From positions 123,582,938 through 123,646,937 of the forward strand of contig CM035806.1 in NCBI GenBank assembly GCA_020466095.1: a stretch of 64,000 nucleotides of DNA, written 5' to 3'. Made by a program: the position numbers and the translations under genes. The notes beneath the pieces are model-generated. The model saw only the letters and a program-made list of their open reading frames with translations. It ran no database searches and was not told the DNA's origin. The stretch comes from Chlorops oryzae. Its lineage: Eukaryota; Arthropoda; Insecta; Diptera; Chloropidae. Below, in pieces: positions 46,803-56,870 of this stretch. The first letter of the stretch is position 1. Every line of letters begins with the position of its first letter.

Positions 46803-46897
46803 GTATGGCACAAAACATGCTTCAAATGCACAGAATGCGGCATGGCCTTGAACATGCGAACCTACAAAGGCTTCAACAAAAATCCATATTGCGAAGC
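46803..46897 (+). CDS. Lasp, internal exon encoding the second half of the LIM domain
   Basis: A 95-bp exon between TTGTTTATTTTCAG (acceptor, AG at 46801-46802) and a GTAAGT donor at 46898. Phase 0 gives [25 protein letters not shown] and PYCEA, with the last codon split (GC|N). These are the His and Cys zinc ligands of a LIM domain, in the spacing of Lasp, whose LIM domain is at the very N-terminus before nebulin repeats and an SH3 domain. In flies Lasp is an actin-binding scaffold in muscle and germline. The first half of the domain and the nebulin repeats must lie in other exons, which I did not find in this window. Introns on both sides must then be long: at least 46.8 kb if exon 1 lies upstream. 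Confidence 0.85.
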
Positions 46898-47030
46898 GTA
46901 AGTAAAAAAAAATTATATTATATTAAATTAAAAGCATTAGTAATCGAGCTCTAAAAAAACAATTTATACAGCCCGATTCTAATTATTGCCAGGGATTTTG
47001 TTTTGTGTGGAATCGAAAAAAATTCTCTGC

Positions 47031-47507
47031 CCTATTCTAGGGTTCGATCGATAGTCGAATCGAAGCTCTTCGACTGAGTCGATTGTTTTTTCATTCGGTA
47101 TTCTGGCAAAAAATCGAAACATAGTGGCTCCATTGTGGCTTCTGATTCTTTGAACCGATCAGCTGTTTGTGTTTATTTCTCAAATTTAAAAACAAAAAGT
47201 GAAATGGATGAAATTGAAAAAATCTCCATCAACTCCACAAGCTTTGCACTTTTTTTGTTTGTTGCATATTTGCTTTGACCTATAAGAAAAGTTGCACTAA
47301 AAATCTTTTAAACCAAACAATTATAAAAATAAGCTTACATTTTTGGTTTTCCGACACTGCATCGACAGCTAATTGGCGGTCGAACCGGCAACGATTAACA
47401 TTCGAACAGCTGTCGATTTTTCGATGTTCAGAATACAAAATTCAACATTCGATAACCGATGATCGAAATTCTTCGATCATCGATTATCGGTCGAACCCCA
47501 GAATAGC
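47031..47507. mobile_element. TIR element, CTATTCTAGGGTTCGATCG ends
   Basis: CTATTCTAGGGTTCGATCGA at the left and TCGGTCGAACCCCAGAATAG at the right, with TCGAT-rich subterminal palindromes. It lies 133 bp downstream of the Lasp donor. Duplication not clear. Confidence 0.6.
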
Positions 47508-47574
47508 GGCGTCTGCCTTTCTAAGCACACGGGAGAAGTGAATAGAAAGGAACCAAGTATTTTGAACGCCTGCA

Positions 47575-47812
47575 AATAGAGATTTTTGTAACTTGCGAAG
47601 TAAAAAAGCGTTGAAGCTTCAAATTCGAAACATAAGTTCTCTACATCGAACAAAATAATTTTGGGGAAATCGGGTTTGTTCCGCCCACTGTCAAGCCCAT
47701 TCAAACATTCAATTTGTTTGATTTTCATTCGGAACGATAGTGTGTTAATATTGTAGGGACGCTGGGTATAACAAAATCGGGCTTGAACAACTTTAGCTTT
47801 TTCACTTGTTGG
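47575..47812 (+). mobile_element. INE-like subfamily B, 3' fragment
   Basis: Aligns with the last ~240 bp of 30088-30724 (GCTTCAAATTCGAAACATA, GGACGCTGGGTAT, CTTTAGCTTTTTCACTTGTT). Confidence 0.7.
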
Positions 47813-48504
47813 TTTTCTTGAGTCATTCGAATGAATTCGTTCCACTGTGCAATGTTTGAAGATGGCGAGTCTTGAAGCATATAACTGAGCTTTAGAAACT
47901 TTCCTCATTTCCTGCAAATTACAATGAAAACAAAAACAGCAAAAACAACAACAGCTCGCTGGCCCACATTCTGAAAGTTTGTCAGAACGATTTGCGTACA
48001 TAAAAAACAATGAGCAACAAAGTGGAGCAGAGAAACATATTCTCACATCTTCAAACCCTCATCTTCAGATGTCATCTGTCGGCCTCTTGTTCTCGGTCTG
48101 TGGTTCGGTTCCAATGAAGTGTTATATTCCATTTCTGTTTCTATTTCCGTTCTACAACACCCCCCCCCATTCAAACAACGTTGCTTCGGTTTCCTCCTTG
48201 TTGCAGATGACACAAGATACAAGTTAAAAGGCAAAAGGCGCGAAGCACTCACCGTAGTTCATTTGTGCGGATATACAAAAATGCAGCTGCTGTTGTTGTT
48301 TGTTGTTGCGAGGAGGGAAATAATAAATGGGGAAAAAAATTGAGTGCCGCAACATCCTGGACAAGTGCACAGTCCAAAGGAAGCACTCGCAATGGCACTC
48401 GGGATGAATGTACATCATATGAAAACTTTGTTCGTTAAGAATCTGAGCAAATGGGGGCCAAAATATCCTAAGGGTGTATGTTGGTATGTTGGGAAGGGGT
48501 TTTT
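47813..48504. other. Single-copy-looking intron sequence
   Basis: Low repeat content, CAACAACAGC and CTGTTGTTGTT runs. Opposing frames of 70-190 codons run into neighbouring repeats and show no family resemblance. Confidence 0.4.
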
Positions 48505-49391
48505 CTATACCCGACACACTCTGTGTCGTGGGTATATTGCGTTTGTGTGGTTGTGTGTAACACCCAAAACCAGTTGAGATAGACCATACAAAATATATAT
48601 AGAAATGATCAGCGTCGCCAGGAGATTCGATTTAGACATGTCCGTCCCTCTGTCTGTCCGTCTGTTTGTATACAATTTTCTTATCGAAGGAGTTGAGCTA
48701 TCTTGACAAAATTTGGTATGCGTACTCACGGAGACATGAGTAAGAACAAGTTCGAGAATGGACCCGATCGGACCATTTTTAGGGGTACCTCCAATACTAG
48801 GGTTTGTTACGAAAATCACAAAAACTGCTCTAAAACCAAAGTTTTTCAAGATATTTTGATGAAATTTGATATTTGAACATATTTCAAGGCCAGTAATATA
48901 AATTCCAAAAATTGGAAAGTGGGCGTGGCAGAAGGGGGGTTTTTCGAAAATTGTCTCCTACACCCGTAATTCAAATGGGACTTGAACGAAATTCGGCAAT
49001 TTTGCTGCCTTTGTTGCCATAAACATCCTCTCAAAAAATGTCCTGGATCGGTCCATTATTAAGGGTTCCTCCAGTACTAGGGTCTGTCAGAAAAATCTCA
49101 AAACTGCCCCAAAATCTGACTTTCCAAATATTTCAATCAAGCTTAAAATTTGAGCGTATATTTAATCCTCCGATTAGAATTCCGAAAAATTGGAAAAGTG
49201 GGCGTGGCAAAGTGGTGGTTTTCATAAAGAAATTTAACAAAAGTCGGTACATGGGGTCCCTAATCCCAATAAACACAACGATATCGTAACGATATCGAGG
49301 CAATATCGTTTTCTCTTAAAAATGTTTCGCGACGATAATTCGAGACGATATCGAGACGATTTCGATATCGTGAGAGAGTCACTTATCATTA

Positions 49392-49560
49392 GCGAATCGA
49401 GATTTTCATCGTTCTCGAATCGTTAACGAGCCTTAACTCGAATCGCTAGCGAATCGAGATTTTCATCGTTCTCGAATCGTTAACGAGCCTTAACTCGAAT
49501 CGCTAGCGAATCGAGATTTTCATCGCTCTCGAATCCTTAACGGACGATTAGCAAAAAAAT
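49392..49560. repeat. 57-bp direct repeat, ~3 copies
   Basis: GCGAATCGAGATTTTCATCG starts at 49392, 49449 and 49506; the third copy has two changes and degrades. Confidence 0.9.
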
Positions 49561-49661
49561 CATTAATTTTTATATTTAATGTAAAATTCAAATAACAGTC
49601 TTATTATAATACTATTTTCGGTAAAAAAAAAAAAAAAAAAACGGTTCTATTGCTGGTAACC

Positions 49662-49756
49662 ACGCTTTTGAATCCACTGCCTGTGGGATTTGAACACCGA
49701 ACCTCTTGATATCTAGTCATGTTTCTAGTCTGCTTACCCATTACGCCGTCTTCGCC
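49662..49756 (-). pseudogene. tRNA-like module inside the foldback element
   Basis: On the minus strand: GGCGTAATGGGTAAGC (A-box region), CTAG-stem arm with CAT at the anticodon position, and GGTGTTCAAATCCC (B box). The T stem pairs poorly. It lies between the terminus and the left array. Confidence 0.45.
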
Positions 49757-49874
49757 GAATTGAAATGAATGACTTTTTTTCGTTTATAAGTTTAGCTTGA
49801 TTCTATATTTACCTCGAATGCCTTCCGATTTGGAAACAAATTAACAAAACTACCTTCGAGAATTAAAGTTTCGT

Positions 49875-50150
49875 ACCGTGATTTTGGCCTCGCGAAGATA
49901 TCGAGACGAGTCCGCGAAAATCAAATTTCTCGATATCGTTATTTTGGCCTCGCGAAGATATCGAGACGAATTCGAGAAAAATCAAAATCTCGATATTGTG
50001 ATTTTGGCCTCGCGAAGATATCGAGACGAGTTCGCGAAAATCCAAATTCTCGATATCGAGATTCTGGACTCGCGAAGATATCGAGACGAGTTCGCGAAAA
50101 TCAAATTTCTCGATATCGTGATTTTGGACTCGCGAAGATATCGAGACGAA
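49875..50150. repeat. Left 60-bp array, ~4.6 copies
   Basis: Units contain CTCGCGAAGATATCGAGACG and end CTCGATATCG, in inverse orientation to the right array. Copies differ at several positions. Confidence 0.9.
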
Positions 50151-50370
50151 ACATTTTTAGCCCAATAAATACAAAAACGAAGATTATATCGCCACAAATT
50201 CGTTACGAATTTGAGAAAAACGAAATCCTAGAAAGTAGTTTAGTGAACTCGTTTTGAACTCGAAACACATAAGGGAAAAGAAGAAAAATAAGAAGGACCT
50301 AATAAACACAAAAACGATAACGAGTTCGATTCGAATTCGTTTAATGTGATTCACGCTCTACGAAAAATTT

Positions 50371-50950
50371 GATTTTCGCGAACTCGTCTCGATATCTTCG
50401 CGAGTCCAGAATCTCGATATCGAGAATTTGGATTTTCGCGAACTCGTCTCGATATCTTCGCGAGTCCAGAATCTCGATATCGAGAATTTGGATTTTCGCG
50501 AACTCGTCTCGATATCTTCGCGAGTCCAGAATCTCGATATCGAGAATTTGGATTTTCGCGAACTCGTCTCGATATCTTCGCGAGTCCAGAATCTCGATAT
50601 CGAGAATTTGGATTTTCGCGAACTCGTCTCGATATCTTCGCGAGTCCAGAATCTCGATATCGAGAATTTGGATTTTCGCGAACTCGTCTCGATATCTTCG
50701 CGAGTCCAGAATCTCGATATCGAGAAATTTGATTTTCGCGAACTCGTCTCGATATCTTCGCGAGTCCAGAATCTCGATATCGAGAAATTCAATTTTCTCG
50801 AATTCGTCTCGATATCGTCGCGAGTGAAAAATCGCGATATCGAGAAATTCAGCTTTCTCGAATTCGTCTCGATATCGTCGCGAGTGCAAAATCGCGATAT
50901 CGAGAAATTTAGTTTTCTCGAATTCGTCTCGATATCGTTACGATATCATC
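50371..50950. repeat. Right 60-bp array, ~9.7 copies
   Basis: Units begin GATTTTCGCGAACTCGTCTC. The first six (50371-50730) are almost identical, and the outer three diverge towards the terminus (GAATTCG for GAACTCG, ATCGCGAT for ATCTCGAT), so expansion is recent and central. Confidence 0.95.
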
Positions 50951-51073
50951 CTCGTTTTTGTGTTTATTGGGATGGCCTTAAACACGTCTTGATATTAGAA
51001 ATTATTTGAAGATGTGTGTCTGTGTCGGGTATTCTATTGTCAGGCTCGCCTGACTATAACACCCTTACTTGTT

Positions 51074-51150
51074 TAATATCAAGAGGTGCTTAAGGCCATA
51101 TACCCCCCCCCCATATACCGACTTTTTTTAAATTTCTTTATGAAAACCAA
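51074..51150 (-). mobile_element. INE subfamily A fragment, opposite strand
   Basis: AATATCAAGAGGTGCTTAAG through AATTTCTTTATGAAAACC, directly abutting the 3' end of the previous copy. Confidence 0.65.
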
Positions 51151-52703
51151 TTGTGCAAGAGCTTTTCCGATGAGGTTTTTTGGTAGAATTTTTTGTTCTA
51201 TAGAATATTAATCAAATAAAACAACACAAAAACAATCGGGTTTGTATCATCAATACTTTGTACGCTGTAATGGAAAAGATATTGGCGGGCCTTACGTGGT
51301 GCACTTACCTTATATAAAAAAGAAAAAAAAAACTTCGATCGCATTAATAGGAATATTAAAATATTGGATTATTTCTGCATCCATTTGCTTACATTATATT
51401 TTTTTCTCTTAATTTTTGGGATTGTGCATTCTGTTGTAGCGTTTCATTTGGTAGTCAAAGTGCCTTTTAAAAGGTACCTAAATCCATTTGCTAAAGCTGC
51501 TCCCAAAATGCATTGAACCGAAAAATATTTTTGCCATATATTTTCAATCCGTTTCGATTTGGTTTCATATCGTTTCACATTAGATTTTCACTTTCAAATA
51601 AATTCCGGCACAATGAGGTACATGTAACCTACACTCTAATGTTAAGTAACTGCCCCAAAAGCAATGAAGCTCTAAAATTAAAAGAGAAACGAAATATTTA
51701 TGAAAAAAAGCAAAGTAATAATAATAATAACAACGGTGGGGGGGGTTAATGAAAGGAGCTTATTTAGTGTCCGGCTTCGTTGCATTCTAGTGATGTGCTA
51801 TTTTTTTTATGAAGAAAAAAGTAGTCTGGGTATTACAATCATTACTTTAACGTAATGCACATACTCATACTTTATGCTCCACCTAGGAGTGTGTATTATT
51901 GTAGATAAGTAGTACCCGAAGTACCATGTACTTAAGTATCAATCACTTAAGCTAAGTGTTCATGCTGAAGTATTCCGTATCGAAAAGTTGCTCGTTCACG
52001 TACTCACATTCATTGTTTTAGCATTTATAAACATAAAGTGCTTAAGTACCAATAACTCAAGTACCGAATACTTAAGTATTCGCTAGTAGTTACTACTTAA
52101 ATTGCTTAAAAATAATGTACAACCGTCATATTTCAACTCGAATGTGAATGTCAGCGATTGACAAATGAATACAACAAGCGATGACAACAGCAAAACAAAG
52201 CTAAAACGGAGCAACAACAAAATGGGGAGCAAGTATTTCCAATTACGAAAATTTGCTCTAGCTGAATTGGAATCTTGTGCATCAAAACCGCAGAATGTTG
52301 AAAAATTGGGAAAATGTGCAAAACAAAAAAAAAAAAGAGAAAACGAGGCAAAAGAAACGAAACGAAATGGAATGGAGTGGAGTGGAATGGAATGGAATTG
52401 CACGAATGACTTTCGCTGGTTTAGTAGTTCACTTTGTGATTTGACATGATTATGTGCTTCGTTGATATGTAGTCGAGAAGCCAAGCCGAGCAAAAAACCC
52501 AAAATCAATGCTTCAAATGGTCAGCTCCCGGTGAAGTGAAGCAACCGAGCTGTGGAACCCATATATGTAAGCAAAGTAAGCCAATATTGAGTTTTTGTTC
52601 AAGAACTTATTGATTTTCGTATTCTGTAATTGCTACCTAAAAAACCATAAAAACTTTCGCACATACAGCAGCGACTTTAATCGTATGTATGTTGAAAGAA
52701 TTT
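51151..52703. other. Mostly single-copy-looking sequence
   Basis: CTTAAGTA-type words recur at 51900-52100 in both orientations, and GGAATGGAATGGAGTGG near 52370. No conserved exon was recognised, including no sign of the next Lasp (nebulin-repeat) exon. Confidence 0.4.
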
Positions 52704-53120
52704 CAGCCCGATTGTGAATATTCCCGCGGAACGAATTCCCGGTGAATTTACTTTTCTCGAGACTAAAATTCTCCTTTTTCAAATAGATAAACAGAGAAAA
52801 AAGTCAACCAGAAAACTGGTTAAATCAAAAGGAAAAACATACAAATCGACTTCAACAAGGAATATTTTTAATTTTAACAAATTTTCTTGTTGGAAAAATA
52901 AAGATTTTCCTTTTGAATCAACCATATTTCAGGTTGAATTGAAATGATAATTTTCAAAAATGGATTTAAACTTTAATTGTTGAACTAACCACGGACATTA
53001 TTGAAATGACAGAATAATATTTTTAAAAAATAATAATTTACTAAAATACCTATAAAAAAAATAAATGTCATAACAAATTTAATTAACGTTTTAAGCAAAT
53101 GGCCACAGAACCCTCTACTC

Positions 53121-53914
53121 CAGTGTTGCCGTTTTGTGTACTTTAGTACGCATTGCGTACTTTTTCAATCACCTGAGTACTTTTTATGTACCAAATTTTT
53201 TTTGGTCGATTTGCGTACTATTTCGATCAACTCCGCATTAAAGTTGCAGGACTATCGATTTCAGTTTTTCTTTGATTGTTAACGGTTAAAATTAGAAACT
53301 GGGCGAACGATCAGCTCGATTCTGAATATTCCCGGGGAATTTTCTTTTTTCGAGAGTAAACTTCATCTTATTTAAATATGTGGGAAGAAAATTGATAGGG
53401 AATGGGTATTTGACCCATACTCATAATTTTTCTTACCCTATCGATTTAAAAAGGGAGAATTTTAGTCTCGAGAAATGTAAATTCCCCGGCAAATCGTTCC
53501 CCGGAAATATTCATAATTGGGCTGTATTTCTTACATTCCTCTTTGTTTCTCTTTATGATTTTTCACTGATGTTTTATGTTGCTCGTTAAACCGAGTGCAG
53601 AAAAAAAAATTTATGCCATTTTCCTCGTTATATAAAGTATTCAATAGAAAGAGTTTGAATGCTCGTTAAATGCGAGCCTCGCTAAATCGAATGCTCGTTA
53701 AATTATTTTTAATAAGTGTATACTCAAAACTAGTCTTTGACTACAAAAAAAAATTCATCTTGTATAAATCTTGTATAATTATATTACCATGATGAAAAAA
53801 TTACGTTAGTTTTTGTGATTTTTCTTTACAAAAAAAAATATATGTGTGCGTACTTTTTCTATAAAAAAATGTCCGTTTTGTGTACTTTTTGATCAGTTTT
53901 TTTTGGCAACACTG
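53121..53914. mobile_element. hAT element, CAGTGTTGCC ends
   Basis: 794 bp with CAGTGTTGCCG / GGCAACACTG and a perfect 8-bp duplication CTCTACTC (53113-53120, 53915-53922). TTTTGTGTACTTT and GCGTACTTTTTC recur near both ends. It contains a small CAGCTCGATT MITE (53312-53524). Confidence 0.85.
53312..53524. mobile_element. MITE family CAGCCCGATT, inner copy
   Basis: 213 bp, CAGCTCGATTCTGAATATTC against GAAATATTCATAATTGGGCTG-like end. It is the third level: MITE in hAT in MITE of the same family. Confidence 0.7.
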
Positions 53915-54554
53915 CTCTACTCAACATAACCCCAAAAATAGCCATCGGATGAACTTCGTCTGATTTTGTCACTCCGTTGTCGTGACTGCTTTCGCAATGC
54001 TTAAAAAGTTCTAAGATGAATACATATCTTATATGTCCTAATTTATAAAACAAATGAGAATTATTCCGAACGAAAAGAAATGAAATTAAACATATTTCCT
54101 TTAAATCAACCAAAAATGTTGTTGACTCGACCATTTTTCTTTTGATATTTTTGTTCTGCTCGAAAATCAAAAGGACTGTGAATAACAATGCGCATTTTTA
54201 AAAAAATCATGCTTAATTTCGCTCAGTGTAGGGTAAGGAAAATTATGGGGAAGTAAATTCCCCGGGAATATTTAGAATCGGGCTGTTTAAGAAATTTTGC
54301 TATAAATTCAAAACGCTGAAAAATATCAAGGCTTTATTTACTAGTAGAATGAAGACAATGTCGAGATGATTATGACAACCACCGTAACCGCGAACGCGAT
54401 TCTCCAACATTTGGTCTACTAAAAGATTCATCGGAAAACGCATGACCCAAGCGGATTTTTTTTTTTTATATTCAGGCCGATTCTGAATACTCCCGGGAAA
54501 TTTTCTCCTGCGGATTTGAAACTCTAGGGGTCTTCCCTTAAACGTGTATTTTCA

Positions 54555-56545
54555 TTTTTTTTTATTTATTTCATTTCATATATTATACCATGCAAATTTC
54601 TAATGTAACAAGGCTACATGCCTTAAACAATCATTAGTCATAGAAAAAAGTAACATAGAATGGATGACAACGAGATATGATAATAATAATAATAATACAA
54701 ATAATAAATAACTACAATAAGTTACAATAAATATGAATAATAAATATAATATAACTATAACTATAACTATAACTATAACTATAACTATAACTATAACTAT
54801 AACTATAACTATAACTATAACTATAACTATAACTATAACTATAACTATAACTATAACTATAACTATAACTATAACTATAACTATAACTATAACTATAACT
54901 ATAACTATAACTATAACTATTACAAACTTTAATTATTACAATAAATTTTTGGAGAAAGGACTATCTAAACTTTAAACGAATTTCCTGCCTAAATTTGACT
55001 GTGCTGCTGATTTTTTGTGTTTCGTTATCTAAGGAGTTCCAGAGACGAATGCCGAAGATGAAAAAGTGCCGTTCAGACGAAAAACACACATATTTTAGGG
55101 GAACAATACTGTTATTCCTTTGGGACAGAGTGAAGCGCATTCGGTTGAAAAGATAGCTAGGTTATTGACTGAAGATTATTTTGTGCAATAATTGGAAGAC
55201 CCTGGTTTTGAGTAGGCCGTCAATTGAAATATTATTCAGTTGAAAGGCGCGATCAGAAACATTGTCATTTCTTTTGAGATTAAAAACGAATCTTGCAATA
55301 TTTTTGTAGCAAATTTTTAATTTACGAGAGTGTACGAAGTCTGCGTTAGCAAAGACTTGGCAACCGTATAGCAGTGTGGAAGTCGTTCCACTTGCCACTT
55401 GTGATCAACAAAGCATTGCAGTTTTCTTAAAAATAGTTTTCTTAATAAATAAAATTATAATAAAAATATATAGTTCTCAAAAGAAAAATAAATACAGCTA
55501 GAATATTAAATATTAATATCCTGTGTTTAAATCCTTAAACATTTAATTCCTAACTAGCAAGGAATAGCAGTACTGGTATTAAATATGTTTGTGCAATGAG
55601 CAGCCTTATGTTCACTGGGGTGTAGAATTGTGTGGCCCATAAGGATCGTAACATGCCACTGACCTTCCCCACAGCGCAATTAATATGATAATTCCAATTA
55701 AGCGAGCTATTGAAGATGAAACCAAGATTTTTTGCTTTGTCTACATATTCAATGATTGAATCGTTTATGGAGATAGGTGGTAGAAGCGACTTATTCACAG
55801 ATTTTTTCCAAATGAGCATACATTTCGATTTTGTAGGGTTTATCGTCAGTTTGTTAGACCTTGCCCAGGAACTTACATGCTGCAGTTCGTCGTTTAAGAC
55901 GCGTGCACTACTGTGCATGTTGTTTTTATCAAAAGACAAGTAGAGTTGAATGTCATCTGCATACAAATGACAGGAACACTTTTTAACGCAAGAGGAAAAT
56001 CATTGACATACACTGAAAACAAGAAAGGACCTAAGACAGAGCCTTGCGGGACACCTTTGGTTACGGGGAGAAGCTCAGAGAAGGACGGACCGGAACAAAC
56101 ACGTTGAAATCAATTGGACAGATAGGACGATATAAGCTTTACAGCTTCTGTGGAGAACCCGTACCATTTCTTAAGTTTATTACAAAGGATATTGTGATCA
56201 AGGGAATCGAAAGCTTTAGTGCAGTCGAGCAGGACGAGCCAGGTAGGTCTGTTAGCATCGAGGTTCAAACGTATGTCTTCCGATACGTCTATAATGGCCA
56301 TGGTGCAGCTGCGTTGGGGACGAAAGCCAGACTGGCGGTTGGTTAGTAATGAGTTCGATATAAAAAACATATTCATTTGCTTATATAATAGAATTTCGAA
56401 TGCCTTGGAGAGGTAGGGCAATATAGCGATCGGTCGGAATTCATTGGAAGTCTTGTAGATAGTTATAATTTTAGCACTTCTCCAAGACTTAGGGAATTCA
56501 GACTTGGCTAAAATTGTGTCGAAGATGAACGTAATAAATGGTAAG
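54555..56545 (-). pseudogene. LINE reverse transcriptase remnant
   Basis: Minus-strand translation from 56545: FPKSWRSAK, FRPIAILPYLSKAFE, SGFRPQRSC, DCTKAFDSLDHN (first Asp motif), then a stop near 56110, [14 protein letters not shown], a one-base shift, and YADDIQLY at 55966. TKSKCMLIW, NLGFIFNSSLNW, a stop at 55550, LLYGCQVFA near 55360 and FGIRLWNSLDNETQ near 55050 follow. These are reverse transcriptase motifs of a non-LTR element of the Jockey/CR1 group. Endonuclease and ORF1 are absent (5' truncation). The 3' UTR carries a (TATAAC)n tract and ends near AATAAATAAA. At least three disruptions make it inactive. Confidence 0.85.
54753..54920. repeat. (TATAAC)n hexanucleotide repeat
   Basis: About 28 perfect copies in the LINE 3' UTR. 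The perfection suggests recent expansion. Confidence 0.97.
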
Positions 56546-56870
56546 AGCCATATTAGTATTAATTTAAGAAACCTCGTGTATTTACCTCGAAAAATCTTAA
56601 ATCAAGAAGGCTTAGAAATTAATGAACGAAATTTTGTATGAAAAATTTTACACTTTTACGATTTTTCAATCTTTTCACTTTTAAGGGAATACTCTATCTG
56701 TCTTTCTAAGTACACTCGGAAAAGAATGTAAAGTAAGCAAGAACTTCGAACATTTTTAAGCAGATATCAACAACTTTTTGCTTTTATTGACGCCAAGAAT
56801 ATTTAATTTTTGTGCGTAGAAAAATTTCTAGGGGAAAAACTCCCGGGGAATATATTTTAGAATAGGACTG

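Larger units (their letters stand above)
49265..50971. mobile_element. Foldback element of inverted 60-bp repeat arrays
   Basis: Ends CCCAATAAACAC and GTGTTTATTGGG, with an apparent AT duplication. Within lie a 57-bp direct repeat (49392-49560), a tRNA-like module, a left array of ~4.6 copies of a 60-bp unit (49875-50150) and a right array of ~9.7 copies inverted to it (50371-50950). Both ends carry CGATATCGTWACGATATCG. Two more terminus-like words, CCCAATAAATACAAAAACG (50160) and CCTAATAAACACAAAAACG (50297), suggest nested or fused ends. Long open frames here arise because 60 is a multiple of three; they are not genes. Confidence 0.85.
48505..51073 (+). mobile_element. INE subfamily A, split by a foldback array
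   Basis: 48505-49264 runs from TATACCCGACACACTCTG to TACATGGGGTCCCTAAT; 50972-51073 resumes ATGGCCTTAAACACG and ends with the hairpin and TTACTTGTTT. The two parts join as in the uninterrupted copies once a 2-bp AT is counted twice. Confidence 0.85.
52704..54285. mobile_element. MITE family CAGCCCGATT, outer copy
   Basis: Ends CAGCCCGATTGTGAATATTC and GAATATTTAGAATCGGGCTG are inverted, with TTT on both sides. It encloses a hAT (53121-53914), so the original element is ~790 bp. TTTCTCGAGACTAAAATTC marks the subterminal region. Confidence 0.65.
54473..56870. mobile_element. MITE family CAGCCCGATT, copy split by a LINE
   Basis: CAGGCCGATTCTGAATACTC at the left and TTAGAATAGGACTG at the right with ATT on both sides. 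The LINE 54555-56545 fills its middle; without it ~400 bp remain. Confidence 0.6.

Noticed and set aside
47477..48046. 189-codon minus-strand frame
   Set aside because: It runs through an INE subfamily B fragment and a TIR element end, shows no recognisable domain, and its composition is erratic.
50341..51009. Repetitive frames of 140-190 codons on both strands
   Set aside because: The 60-bp unit is a multiple of three and stop-free in several frames. All are open at once, which argues against coding.
54733..54975. 80-codon Ile/Thr repeat frame
   Set aside because: Translation of the TATAAC microsatellite.
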